Of a stretch of DNA of 64,000 bases, positions 51,804 to 60,907 are shown piece by piece. Under the pieces are notes generated by a model. It saw only the letters and a program-made list of their open reading frames with translations. It searched no databases and was not told where the DNA came from. Position 1 is the stretch's first letter. Each line of letters starts with the position of its first letter. Origin of the DNA: Cesiribacter sp964504565 (GTDB taxonomy: Bacteria > Bacteroidota > Bacteroidia > Cytophagales > Cyclobacteriaceae). The stretch is from the NCBI GenBank assembly GCA_964504565.1, contig CAZDEY010000008.1, forward strand, positions 124,001-188,000, read 5' to 3'. Both the position numbers and the translations under genes were made by a program.

Positions 51804-52551
51804 ATTTGCTATTGCAGCGGCGGTATGCATACTACTACTTTCCGGCTGTAAACGAGAGGCTATACCTACGGTTAGCAAAAAAGACCTTAAGGAACTGAAT
51901 ATTGCCCCCTTACAATTCGATTACCTTAGCCTAAAAAGCAAAATCAATTTTGATGATGGAAGCCGGAACCTAGGAGCTACGGCCAACTTCAGAATTAAGC
52001 GAGATGAAAAAATATGGTTTTCGGTAAGCCCCGGTTTTGGTTTTGAAGTTGCGAGAGGCTTAGTAACTAAAGATTCATTATACCTTATTAACAAGCTTCA
52101 AAAAGAATACCACGCCTATAGCTTCCAAGAATTATCGCAGCGGGTGGGCGTTCAACTGGGTTACCCAATTTTACAGGCCGCCATATTAGGCGATTTAGCC
52201 CGGCCCCTAACTGAGCAAAACCGTATTCGCCGGGAGCCGTCGCAAATAATTGTGGTGCAGGAGGAAGGTCAGTACACAGTTTCTAATTACTTTAATCCGC
52301 AAACATTAAAGCTAATTAAGGTTTTTCTGCAAGAGGCCAACTCACCTAACAGCCTTAATATTAACTACGATGATTTTAGGAATGAAGAAGGACGAATAAT
52401 GCCGTTTTCCAGCTCGGCCGCCGCCAGCTACCAGAAAAATAATGCTATGAACACCATTAAGGTTGATTTTGACCACCAAAAGGCAGAATTTAGCACCAGT
52501 CCCCTATCCTTCCCATTTAGCATTCCGGATAATTATGTCCGCCAAAAATAG
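51796..52551 (+). CDS. DUF4292 lipoprotein
   Basis: 251 residues from ATG51796, which overlaps the TPR stop; a longer frame to 51718 has no lipoprotein signal and is rejected. Lipobox LLLSGC (Cys18). The mature protein is rich in beta strands (LSLKSKINFDDGSRNLGA, NFRIKRDEKIWFSVSPGFG, VEVARGL-type strand, TKDSLYLIN), resembling the LolA/LolB-like fold assigned to DUF4292, which would suit a lipid or lipoprotein carrier at the outer membrane. That role is structural inference. The 3' end overlaps the EnvC-like gene by 17 nt. Confidence 0.8.
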   Translation: MNKFAIAAAVCILLLSGCKREAIPTVSKKDLKELNIAPLQFDYLSLKSKINFDDGSRNLGATANFRIKRDEKIWFSVSPGFGFEVARGLVTKDSLYLINKLQKEYHAYSFQELSQRVGVQLGYPILQAAILGDLARPLTEQNRIRREPSQIIVVQEEGQYTVSNYFNPQTLKLIKVFLQEANSPNSLNINYDDFRNEEGRIMPFSSSAAASYQKNNAMNTIKVDFDHQKAEFSTSPLSFPFSIPDNYVRQK

Positions 52552-53770
52552 CCTGTTACTTTCCTTTCTGGCCCTTTTTTTTCTGTTAGTACAGCTACCT
52601 GCTTCTGCCCAAACCAGCCGCACCGAACTGGAAAAGCGTAAGCAGGAAAATCTAAAAAAAATTAAAGAAGCCGAAAAAATTCTGGGCCAAACCCGCACCC
52701 AGAAAAGATCTTCTTTAGGCGAACTTACCGCCCTGGAAGAGCAGATTGAAGCCAGCCAGAACCTAATAAATATCCTGAGTGAAGAAGTAGCTATTCTAAA
52801 CAGTGAAATTGGCGAACTGAACGGCATAGTGCAGGCGCTTACCAAAGATTTGGCTATGCTGAGGGAAGAGTACAAAACTATGGTGTACAATTCGTACAAG
52901 GCTCAGCAGGGCTTTAGTACGCTTACCTTTCTGTTCTCTTCCAAAACGTTTAACCAACTATACCGGCGCTACAAATGGCTTCAGCAATATAGTGAGGCCC
53001 GGCAACTACAAATTGACCAGATCCAGAAAGTCCAACGCACGCTGGAACAGCAACAGACCCGCATAGTGCGTAAGCGGGAAGAACAAGAAACGATTCTGAA
53101 CCAGCAGCTAGCCCAGACCGAAAGCCTGGCCAAATTAAAAAATCAGCAGCAGCAAACCGTAGCCAAATTAAGCCAGCAGGAAAGTCAAATACAAAAGGAA
53201 CTTAGCCAGCGTAAAGCCGACCTTAAACAACTTGATGCGCTTATTGCCAAATTGGTTAAAGAAGAAATAGATCGCGCCCGCCGCGAGGAGGCCGCCAAGC
53301 GCACCGCCGCCAGCAACCGGGGCCGGGCCGAAGTACCGCTTACGCCGGAAGTATCGGCCATTAGCACCTCGTTTGAAGGCACCCGCACCCGTATGCTATG
53401 GCCGGTGGCCAGTGGCTTTATCAGCAGCAAGTTTGGCCAGCACCAGGTATATAAGCAGGTGAAACTGGAAAATAGCGGAGTTGAAATTCAAACCAAAGAG
53501 AACGAATTGGTACGCTCGGTATTTGATGGTGAGGTTAGAAGGGTATTTTTTATGCCGGGCATGAATAACGTAGTAATGATACAGCACGGGCAGTATTTTA
53601 CGGTTTACGCCCGGTTAAAAGATGTTTCGGTGCAGGCACAGCAAAAAGTAAAATCCAAAGAGGCCATAGGTACCGTATTTACTAACAAAGAAGGGGTAAG
53701 CGAACTCCACTTTGAAATTTGGAAGAACGACAAAAAACTAGACCCAGAACAATGGCTCTACAAAAATTAA
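52535..53770 (+). CDS. EnvC-like coiled-coil protein with degenerate M23 (LytM) domain
   Basis: 411 residues from ATG52535, with a signal peptide ending PASAQ (about residue 25). Long coiled coils cover about residues 25-270 (for example RTELEKRKQENLKKIKEAEK). A LytM domain occupies about residues 300-411 (WPVASGFISSKFGQHQVY, then ENSGVEIQTKENELVRSVF, MNNVVMIQHGQYFTVYARL and VSELHFEIWK). The zinc ligands of active M23 peptidases are incomplete: the HxxxD motif is missing and the usual HxH reads ELH, so it should be an activator of amidases like E. coli EnvC rather than a peptidase. It acts in the periplasm in septal wall splitting. Confidence 0.85.
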   Translation: MSAKNSLLLSFLALFFLLVQLPASAQTSRTELEKRKQENLKKIKEAEKILGQTRTQKRSSLGELTALEEQIEASQNLINILSEEVAILNSEIGELNGIVQALTKDLAMLREEYKTMVYNSYKAQQGFSTLTFLFSSKTFNQLYRRYKWLQQYSEARQLQIDQIQKVQRTLEQQQTRIVRKREEQETILNQQLAQTESLAKLKNQQQQTVAKLSQQESQIQKELSQRKADLKQLDALIAKLVKEEIDRARREEAAKRTAASNRGRAEVPLTPEVSAISTSFEGTRTRMLWPVASGFISSKFGQHQVYKQVKLENSGVEIQTKENELVRSVFDGEVRRVFFMPGMNNVVMIQHGQYFTVYARLKDVSVQAQQKVKSKEAIGTVFTNKEGVSELHFEIWKNDKKLDPEQWLYKN

Positions 53771-54096
53771 CATTTTGAATACTAGGCCTATAGGTGTAAG
53801 ATTTAAATGCAATTAAAACAATACCGGGGGTTACCCGTATTTAAATAGTTAGAATTCAGTATTTTATACCCTTATTAATAAATCAAATCCAATTTTTTAA
53901 CCTTTTCTCAAAAAACCCTATGCCTCAAAATGCTACTTCTTTCCTAAATCTGTTACTGCTTATACAGAGTTAACCCTAATTTATTGAACTTTTGCCCGCT
54001 AGATTACCTTTTCCTGACAAGCATGCAGGCGCTGAATTTGGGCAAGTTCAGCAATTGCGTAACTTTACAATAGACAATTTCTAAACATCTCAAAAC
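53771..54096. other. Intergenic region upstream of tatA
   Basis: 326 bases with no gene. It contains the tatA promoter (54037-54067). No strong terminator, repeat or RNA gene was recognised; the stretch after the EnvC stop is AT-rich with short hairpin potential only. Confidence 0.6.
54037..54067 (+). promoter_or_regulatory. Bacteroidota-type promoter of tatA-gatA
   Basis: TTTG at 54037-54040, 19 nt, then TAACTTTA at 54060-54067, one mismatch (final A for G) from TAnnTTTG. The transcript would start about 25 nt before the tatA ATG. Confidence 0.5.
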
Positions 54097-54372
54097 ATGG
54101 AATCAATCCTATTATTTTTACCTAATCTAGGCGGCCCGGAAATACTGCTTATATTATTAGTTATCCTTATTTTTTTCGGAGCGAAGCGTATTCCCGATCT
54201 GGCTCGTGGTATGGGCCGGGGCATCAGGGAATTTAAAGATGCAACCCGCGAAATTAAGGACGAAGTGAACAATGCGGGAAACCACACTCCGCAAAATAAC
54301 CAAACTGCACCTCGTACCAGCACTAATACTACCGGCACTACTTCCACCACCTCTACTAACGATATTAAGTAG
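54097..54372 (+). CDS. tatA: Sec-independent protein translocase subunit TatA/E
   Basis: 91 residues. N-terminal membrane helix (about 10-27, GGPEILLILLVILIFFGAK), the FGxKRIPDLARGMG hinge, then an amphipathic helix (GRGIREFKDATREI). This is the full TatA/E layout. A Thr/Ser/Asn-rich tail follows (NTTGTTSTTSTN). TatA forms the pore through which folded proteins cross the cytoplasmic membrane. TatB and TatC are not in the window. gatA follows 6 nt downstream. Confidence 0.9.
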   Translation: MESILLFLPNLGGPEILLILLVILIFFGAKRIPDLARGMGRGIREFKDATREIKDEVNNAGNHTPQNNQTAPRTSTNTTGTTSTTSTNDIK

Positions 54373-54378
54373 AACCTT

Positions 54379-55812
54379 TTGAAGTACACCTCTCTCACTC
54401 AGGTACAGGCTGATTTAAGGGCTGAAAGGATAAGTTGCGCCTCCTTGGTGCAGGAATATCTCGAAAACATAAAAGCCCAAAACGATAATTTAAATGCGTT
54501 TCTTGAAGTTTACGATCAGGAAGCGCAGCAACAAGCCCAACTGGTGGACCATAAAATTCGCCAGGGCACAGCCGGCAAACTCGCCGGAATGGTCATAGGG
54601 CTTAAAGACGTTCTTTGTCATGATAACCACAGACTACAAGCTGCCAGCAAAATGCTGGATGGTTTTGTAAGCCAGTTTAATAGCACTGCTGTAGAGCGAC
54701 TGCTACAAGAAGATGCTATAATTATTGGCCGCCAGAATTGCGATGAGTTTGCTATGGGCAGCTCTAATGAGAATTCAGCATTCGGTACGGTAAAAAACGC
54801 CGCCGATATCACTAGGGTTCCCGGCGGTAGTTCCGGGGGTTCGGCGGTAGCAGTGCAGGCTAATATGTGCCTGGCTTCTTTAGGTTCCGATACCGGGGGC
54901 AGCGTACGGCAGCCCGCCGCCTTTTGCGGTATAGTAGGGTTAAAACCTACCTACGGAAGAATTTCTCGGCACGGCCTTATAGCCTACGCTTCTTCGTTTG
55001 ATCAGGTAGGAATAGTTGCTAATTCAACTGAAGATTGTGCCCGGATTTTGGAAGTAATTGCTGGCACCGATGAGTATGATAGTACGGTCAGCCGCCAACG
55101 TGTTCCGCAATACTCAGCCCAGCTTAACAAAGTTCCTTCAAATTTAAAGATTGCCTACCTGGAGAATGCTATAAATTCAGCAGGAATTAGCCAGGCCGTT
55201 AAGGAGCAAACCGAAAAACAATTGAACTGGCTTAAAGAAGAAGGGCATACGGTTGAAGCAGTAGATTTTGAACTACTGGAGTACGTTCTACCAACTTACT
55301 ATATTCTGACTACAGCCGAAGCAAGCTCCAATTTATCACGATTTGACGGCGTTCGGTACGGTCACCGTTCGCATCGAGCCGATAGCTTGGAAAACCTATA
55401 TAAACGGAGCCGTAGTGAAGGATTTGGGCAGGAAGTCAAGCGCCGAATTATGCTGGGAACCTTTATACTGAGTGCCGGCTATTACGATGCTTACTATACT
55501 AAAGCCCAGAAAGTAAGGCGGTTAATAAAGCAAGAAACCAATAAGCTACTAAATACGTATGATTTCCTGTTACTACCCACCACACCATCTACTGCATTTA
55601 AACTAGGAGAGCATACTAAAGATCCGCTGGAAATGTATCTGGCCGATTTGTTTACTGTTCAGGCTTCACTCTGTGGTTTACCAGCCATTTCCGTACCTAA
55701 CGGGCAGGATACTAATAGTATGCCAATTGGGTTACAGGTGGTGACAAAAGAATTTAACGAAGAAAAACTACTAGCCTTTGCTCAATACCTTGAGCTGGCC
55801 GGTACACAATAA
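54379..55812 (+). CDS. gatA: Aspartyl/glutamyl-tRNA(Asn/Gln) amidotransferase subunit A
   Basis: 477 residues, the usual GatA length. Amidase-signature residues are present: catalytic Lys in GMVIGLKDVL, the Ser-rich loop GGSSGGSAVAV and the nucleophile Ser in GSDTGGSVRQPAAFCGIVGLK; NCDEFAMGSSNENSAFG is a GatA-specific motif. It releases ammonia from glutamine for GatB to amidate misacylated tRNA. The start is TTG54379, six bases after tatA, so the pair is co-transcribed; GatB and GatC are elsewhere. Confidence 0.93.
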   Translation: MKYTSLTQVQADLRAERISCASLVQEYLENIKAQNDNLNAFLEVYDQEAQQQAQLVDHKIRQGTAGKLAGMVIGLKDVLCHDNHRLQAASKMLDGFVSQFNSTAVERLLQEDAIIIGRQNCDEFAMGSSNENSAFGTVKNAADITRVPGGSSGGSAVAVQANMCLASLGSDTGGSVRQPAAFCGIVGLKPTYGRISRHGLIAYASSFDQVGIVANSTEDCARILEVIAGTDEYDSTVSRQRVPQYSAQLNKVPSNLKIAYLENAINSAGISQAVKEQTEKQLNWLKEEGHTVEAVDFELLEYVLPTYYILTTAEASSNLSRFDGVRYGHRSHRADSLENLYKRSRSEGFGQEVKRRIMLGTFILSAGYYDAYYTKAQKVRRLIKQETNKLLNTYDFLLLPTTPSTAFKLGEHTKDPLEMYLADLFTVQASLCGLPAISVPNGQDTNSMPIGLQVVTKEFNEEKLLAFAQYLELAGTQ

Positions 55813-55840
55813 ATTAGGGTTATAGGCATATTATTACGGC

Positions 55841-57346
55841 ATGAGATTAGGAGAGAACATTCAGAGAATGAGATTGGCGGCGCTGCTGGTAGCTGGCGGC
55901 ACCGTATTTGGGCAGGGAGCAGCGGCGCAAACCCAAACAACCCAAGATAATGCCAACTCCGAAGCCCAGGAAGAACTCCTAGCCGAAGAAGCTGAAGGCG
56001 AACTATTAGCTGACACCCTAAATACCGAAGAATACGTTATTATAGAACGCCGGGATTACGACTTTGTACCTGACGCCAGCTACGATGAGATTGAGGCCCG
56101 CGTGGCCTGTATGAATTCTGAAATACAGGTACCTTTCAACACCAGAGTAAAAGCATTTATTGATTATTTTACAATTAAAGACCGGGAATACGCCCGCACT
56201 ATGCTGCGCCGCCAGGAGGTTTACTTCCCTCTTTTCGAGAAGTACCTGGCTAAGCATAACATGCCGGAGGATCTTAAATACCTTTCTATAGTTGAATCGG
56301 GCTTGAACCCTCGGGCGATGAGCCGCGTAGGAGCCGCTGGCCTGTGGCAATTTATGCCGGCCACTGGTCGGATATACCGCCTAAACCGCAACTGGTTTGT
56401 AGATGAGCGCCTAGATCCGGAAAAAGCTACGGAAGCGGCCTGCCGATACTTAAAGCAACTTCACGCCATGTTCGACGATTGGCAACTAGCTTTGGCAGCG
56501 TATAATGCCGGCCCGGGCAACGTTCGCAAAGCAATTCGTCGTTCTGGTTACAAAAAAGACTTCTGGGAAGTATATAACCATTTACCAAGAGAAACCCGTG
56601 CATATGTACCTCAGTTTGCTGCTGTAATGTACGTAATGCAACATGCCGATGAGCATAACCTGCGCCCTGCCGATCACGAATTACTGTACGCCCTGCATAC
56701 CGATACCATTACGGTCAACAACTTTATGAGCCTGGCCGCTCTGGAAAAAGAATTAAACCTTTGCGAGGGTGAGTTAGAAGCCCTAAACCCGGAATTAGTT
56801 AAAAAAGCCGTTCCGGAGAATGCCGGCAGCTATGCGCTTATTGTACCTTCTCAGGTTAAGCATAGCTATACCTCAAACAAAGAAACCATTCTGGCTAATA
56901 CTGCTGAAACTAACAACCAAATGATTGCTTTCTACAAGAAAGACGAAGTTGGTAGTACCTATAACCGGGAGCGGGTAAGCTACCGCGTTCAACGTGGCGA
57001 CTATTTAGGCAAAATTGCCAGCCGCTACGGAGTTAGGGTAGAAGATATTAAGCAATGGAACCGCCTGCGTTCCAACAATTTGCAGATTGGCCAGCGATTA
57101 GCTATATACGTTAAAGCCGAACAGAAATCATCAATTAATACGCAGCTTGCCTCAGCCGGCGGCGCCTCAGCCGGCAGCGCCTCAGCAAAAGTTTCCGGTT
57201 CAAAAGTATATTACGTGCAGCCGGGCGATACGCTGTGGGAAATCTCTAAAAAACACGGTAACGTTAGCGTAGACCAGATAAAAAGGCTAAACAACCTTAG
57301 AGGTAGCCAGATAAAAGTTGGCCAGAAATTGGTGCTGGCTAAGTAA
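55841..57346 (+). CDS. Lytic transglycosylase with two LysM domains (MltD-like)
   Basis: 501 residues. Signal peptide ending AAAQT (about residue 30), a Glu-rich segment, then the SLT domain (about 130-270) with catalytic Glu in SIVESGLNPRAM and GAAGLWQFMPATGRIY and the AYNAGPGNVRKAI motif. Two LysM repeats occupy about 385-430 (YRVQRGDYLGKIASRYGVR) and 452-500 (YYVQPGDTLWEISKKHGN). The enzyme cleaves the glycan strands of peptidoglycan, forming anhydromuramyl ends, in the periplasm. The following DUF4837 lipoprotein gene is its usual neighbour in the phylum. A terminator follows the gene. Confidence 0.92.
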   Translation: MRLGENIQRMRLAALLVAGGTVFGQGAAAQTQTTQDNANSEAQEELLAEEAEGELLADTLNTEEYVIIERRDYDFVPDASYDEIEARVACMNSEIQVPFNTRVKAFIDYFTIKDREYARTMLRRQEVYFPLFEKYLAKHNMPEDLKYLSIVESGLNPRAMSRVGAAGLWQFMPATGRIYRLNRNWFVDERLDPEKATEAACRYLKQLHAMFDDWQLALAAYNAGPGNVRKAIRRSGYKKDFWEVYNHLPRETRAYVPQFAAVMYVMQHADEHNLRPADHELLYALHTDTITVNNFMSLAALEKELNLCEGELEALNPELVKKAVPENAGSYALIVPSQVKHSYTSNKETILANTAETNNQMIAFYKKDEVGSTYNRERVSYRVQRGDYLGKIASRYGVRVEDIKQWNRLRSNNLQIGQRLAIYVKAEQKSSINTQLASAGGASAGSASAKVSGSKVYYVQPGDTLWEISKKHGNVSVDQIKRLNNLRGSQIKVGQKLVLAK

Positions 57347-57363
57347 AATTAGCCTTCTTATTA

Positions 57364-57396
57364 AAAAAAGCTTTGCCAGCCGGTAAAGCTTTTTTA
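57364..57396 (+). terminator. Intrinsic terminator after the transglycosylase gene
   Basis: AAAAAAGCTTTGCC pairs with GGTAAAGCTTTTTT (one G-U pair) around a 4-nt loop, ending in a T run. Positions 57364-57396. Confidence 0.85.
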
Positions 57397-57461
57397 TTTT
57401 GGTTCGTTTTGCTTGTAACATCCCAATTATGTTGATCGGGATTTAAAATGAACCTTAGGGT

Positions 57462-58577
57462 ATGTTAATGATATTCAGAAGAAATCTATTTTTTTCAGCC
57501 TTTACTTTGCTCCTATTAGCTGCCGGCTGCAATTCCAACGATAGTTCTACCTCCGATTCCGGCAGATTGCTGCCGCAAGCCAGCCTGGTGCCCCACGAGT
57601 TACTGGTAGTAATGGACGAAACCCAGTGGGATGGCTTACTAGGCCAGGCTGTCCGCGACATATACTCCCGCCCCATGCCCGGCCTGCCCCAGGAAGAACC
57701 CTGGTTTGTACTACGCCATATAAAGCCTGAAGACCTTAAAGGCTTTTTGAAACGCTATCCTAATATGCTGTTTGTGTTCACTATGGACAATACCAGCCGT
57801 TCCAGTAAGCTGCTACAATCCATGTTTTCCGATGAAGCCTTGGCTAAAATTAAGGAGGACCGTACCCGCCACCGCATAACCCGCACTAACGAATATGCTC
57901 GTGGTCAGGAAGTCATGTACTTATTTGGTGCCAATGAAGCTGAGCTTATCGGCCGCCTCTACAACCAGCAAGACGAGCTTCTCTCCTACTTTGAGAAAAT
58001 TGAACGCGACCGCTACATAAAAGAATTCCGACAAGTAAAGGTAAGCCGCCCGCTGCAGAAGCAACTTAGAGATGAGTACGGGTTTAGTATGGTAATTCCG
58101 GCCGGCTACGAAATAGCCAAGCAGGATTCTAATTTTGTCTGGATCAGACTTCTGGATAATAAAGTTGACAAGAGCTTCTGGGTAAGCTGGCAGCCGTATG
58201 CCTCTAAAAGTCAGTTTCAGCCCGATAGTGTTTTGGCTTACCGAAACCGGGTTGCTAAAAACTATATCTGGGGTAGCGACGCTAGTACCTATATGCGTCT
58301 GGAAGATCAGGTTAAGCCGATTAGCCAGGAAGTTACCTTTAACGGTGGCTACGCCCTAAGCTTTAGAGGCCTGTGGCGATTAGAGAAAATGGTAATGGGT
58401 GGCCCCTTCGTAGGCCTGGCCTTTGTAGATGAAGCTACCCAACGCTTTTATTATCTTGAAGGCTTTACCTACGCTCCCGGCCAGGATAAACGCGAAGCAA
58501 TTAGCGAATTGGAAGCAGTACTATGGTCTTTCAAATCTTATGGTACCGGAGCAGATTCTGGCAAAAGCACGCAGTAG
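57462..58577 (+). CDS. DUF4837 lipoprotein
   Basis: 371 residues. Lipoprotein signal with lipobox LAAGC (Cys23). The mature N-terminal section has the family hallmark strands: HELLVVMDETQWDGLLG, WFVLRHIKPEDLKGFLK, MLFVFTMDNTSRSSKLL, then ANEAELIGRLYNQQDELL and a central RYIKEFRQVKVSRPLQKQL. DUF4837 proteins are a Bacteroidota family of outer-membrane lipoproteins with unknown function. It lies between the transglycosylase and malic enzyme genes, as in many relatives. The downstream gene has its own promoter within or just after its 3' end. Confidence 0.85.
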   Translation: MLMIFRRNLFFSAFTLLLLAAGCNSNDSSTSDSGRLLPQASLVPHELLVVMDETQWDGLLGQAVRDIYSRPMPGLPQEEPWFVLRHIKPEDLKGFLKRYPNMLFVFTMDNTSRSSKLLQSMFSDEALAKIKEDRTRHRITRTNEYARGQEVMYLFGANEAELIGRLYNQQDELLSYFEKIERDRYIKEFRQVKVSRPLQKQLRDEYGFSMVIPAGYEIAKQDSNFVWIRLLDNKVDKSFWVSWQPYASKSQFQPDSVLAYRNRVAKNYIWGSDASTYMRLEDQVKPISQEVTFNGGYALSFRGLWRLEKMVMGGPFVGLAFVDEATQRFYYLEGFTYAPGQDKREAISELEAVLWSFKSYGTGADSGKSTQ

Positions 58578-58594
58578 CACCCATTTTTTTATTC

Positions 58595-58602
58595 TAAATT
58601 TG
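58595..58602 (+). promoter_or_regulatory. Putative -7 element of maeB
   Basis: TAAATTTG, an exact TAnnTTTG match, ending 20 nt before ATG58622. A convincing -33 TTTG at the right distance is not seen. Confidence 0.35.
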
Positions 58603-58621
58603 CTTGCCCAAGCAACAGCCT

Positions 58622-60907
58622 ATGTCTATTAAAATCAGAAAGCAAGACGCCCTACAATATCACATGCAAGGCCAGCCCGGCAAAATTGAGGTTGTACCTA
58701 CCAAAATGCTCAGCTCACAGCTAGATTTGGCCCTGGCCTACTCGCCCGGGGTAGCCGAACCGTGTAAGGAAATAGCCGCCAACCCGGAAGATGTTTATAA
58801 ATACACCGCTAAAGGCAATTTGGTAGCCGTAATAAGCAACGGAACTGCCGTGTTGGGCTTAGGCAATATTGGGGCCGCTGCCTCAAAGCCGGTTATGGAA
58901 GGTAAAGGAGTATTATTCAAGAAATTTGCCGGAATAGATGTTTTCGATATTGAAATAAACGAGGAAGACCCCGACAAGCTTATTGAAATTATAGCTTCAC
59001 TAGAGCCTACCTTTGGTGGTATTAACCTGGAAGATATTAAGGCTCCGGAGTGCTTCAAGATTGAAACTGCCCTGAAAGAGAGAATGGGCATTCCGGTAAT
59101 GCACGATGACCAGCACGGTACAGCAATTATTTCCTCGGCTGCCCTGCTGAATGCATTGGAGATTGTAGAAAAAAAAATTGAGGAAGTAAAAATTGTAGTA
59201 TCCGGTGCCGGAGCCTCGGCGGTGTCTTGTACTAAGCTGTATATATCGTTGGGGGCAAAGCCCGAAAATATAGTGATGTGCGACCGCGACGGTGTAATAC
59301 GTAGAGACCGGGGCGATCTGGATTCTATAAAAGAACAGTTTGCTACCTCGCGCACCGATATTACTACCCTGCCGGAGGCACTGGTTGGTGCCGATATGTT
59401 TTTGGGACTTTCCGCCGGTAATATATTACAGCCGGAACATCTACTAGCCATGGCTAAAAACCCTATAGTTTTCGCTCTGGCTAATCCCGATCCGGAAATT
59501 GCCTACGAATTGGCTATGGATACCCGCTCGGATATTATTATGGCAACCGGCCGCTCCGACCATCCTAACCAGGTGAATAACGTACTGGGCTTTCCCTTCA
59601 TTTTCCGGGGTGCGCTGGATGTAGGCGCTTCGGCTATAAATGAAGAAATGAAGCTGGCGGCCGTTTATGCCATTGCCAAATTGGCTAAAGAACCGGTGCC
59701 GGAGTCGGTAAATAAAGCATATGATGATAAAAAATTAGCATTCGGGCCTAAATATTTAATACCCAAGCCGCTGGATTCGCGCTTAATTACTACCATTTCG
59801 CCAGCGGTAGCTAAAGCAGCTATAGAAAGCGGAGTTGCCCGCCGAACTATAGAGAATTGGGAGCAGTACAAGCTGGAACTGCAAATGCGACTCGGCATTG
59901 ACCAACGCCTGATGTCGCGGATAATTAACCGGGCCAAAAAGAGTCCAAAGCGGGTGGTTTTTGCTGAAGCTGACAACGCTAAAATTCTGAAAGCAGCTCA
60001 AATTGTTCAGGATGAAGGTATAGGCTACCCAATCCTGCTAGGGAATAAAGAGAAAATTGAACGCCTAATTGCCGAACACCAACTAGAATTAGACAATTGC
60101 GAAGTAATAGACGTGCACGACAGCCAACTGGCTGAAAGGGTTGAACGCTACGCAACTAACTTATTTGAACGCCGCAAGCGTAAGGGCGTTACTATGTACG
60201 AAGCGCGCAAGCTTATGCGCGACCGAAATTATTTTGGTGCTATGATGCTGCACCATGATGAATGCGATGCCTTAATTTCCGGACTAACCAAAGATTACCC
60301 TAAAACCCTAACCCCGGCCCTGCAGGTAATTGGTACCGAGTGCGGTATAGACAAGGTGGCAGGTATGTATATAATTTCTAATAAGAATAATACGTACTTC
60401 TTCTCCGATACTACCGTAAACCGCGACCCCTCGGCCGAAGAACTGGTTGACATTATAGGTTTAACCGCCCGGGGGGTTAAGTTTTTTGACCATACACCGC
60501 GCATGGCTGTGCTTTCTTATTCTAACTTTGGTAGCAGCCGGGGCAACGTGCCGGATAAAGCAGCCAAAGCTACTGCCCTGGCCAAAGCCAAGTACCCGGA
60601 GTTATTAATTGAAGGTGATATGCAGGCCAATATTGCCTTGAACCCTCAGCTTCAAAGAGAAAACTATCCGTTCAGCGATTTATCGGACGCCGGGGCTAAC
60701 ACCCTGATTTTCCCGAATTTGGCTTCGGGAAATATTGCGTATAAATTGCTGATGGAAATTGGCGGGGCCGAAGCCATTGGCCCGGTACTAATGGGTATGT
60801 GCAAGCCGGTACACATTCTGCAGTTGGGCAGCTCCATTCGCGAAATTGTTAATATGGTAGCCATTGCCGTGGTAGATGCTCAGCAAATGCAAGAAAAAGA
60901 ATTATGA
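58622..60907 (+). CDS. maeB: NADP-dependent malic enzyme with phosphotransacetylase-like domain
   Basis: 761 residues from ATG58622; an alternative TTG start lies six codons upstream. The malic domain has AYSPGVAEPCKEIA, YTAKGNLVAVISNGTAVLGL and HDDQHGTAI, and the NADP domain has VVSGAGASAVSCTKLY; together they fill residues about 1-420. A PTA_PTB domain covers about 430-755 (RVVFAEADNAKILKAAQIV, IGTECGIDKVAGMYI), probably regulatory as in E. coli MaeB. It decarboxylates malate to pyruvate, yielding NADPH. The last bases overlap the ruvA start (ATGA, 4 nt). Confidence 0.93.
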   Translation: MSIKIRKQDALQYHMQGQPGKIEVVPTKMLSSQLDLALAYSPGVAEPCKEIAANPEDVYKYTAKGNLVAVISNGTAVLGLGNIGAAASKPVMEGKGVLFKKFAGIDVFDIEINEEDPDKLIEIIASLEPTFGGINLEDIKAPECFKIETALKERMGIPVMHDDQHGTAIISSAALLNALEIVEKKIEEVKIVVSGAGASAVSCTKLYISLGAKPENIVMCDRDGVIRRDRGDLDSIKEQFATSRTDITTLPEALVGADMFLGLSAGNILQPEHLLAMAKNPIVFALANPDPEIAYELAMDTRSDIIMATGRSDHPNQVNNVLGFPFIFRGALDVGASAINEEMKLAAVYAIAKLAKEPVPESVNKAYDDKKLAFGPKYLIPKPLDSRLITTISPAVAKAAIESGVARRTIENWEQYKLELQMRLGIDQRLMSRIINRAKKSPKRVVFAEADNAKILKAAQIVQDEGIGYPILLGNKEKIERLIAEHQLELDNCEVIDVHDSQLAERVERYATNLFERRKRKGVTMYEARKLMRDRNYFGAMMLHHDECDALISGLTKDYPKTLTPALQVIGTECGIDKVAGMYIISNKNNTYFFSDTTVNRDPSAEELVDIIGLTARGVKFFDHTPRMAVLSYSNFGSSRGNVPDKAAKATALAKAKYPELLIEGDMQANIALNPQLQRENYPFSDLSDAGANTLIFPNLASGNIAYKLLMEIGGAEAIGPVLMGMCKPVHILQLGSSIREIVNMVAIAVVDAQQMQEKEL

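Noticed and set aside
52463..52534. Longer start for the EnvC-like gene
   Set aside because: ATG52535 gives a proper signal peptide; the upstream extension is the antiphase reading of the DUF4292 3' end.
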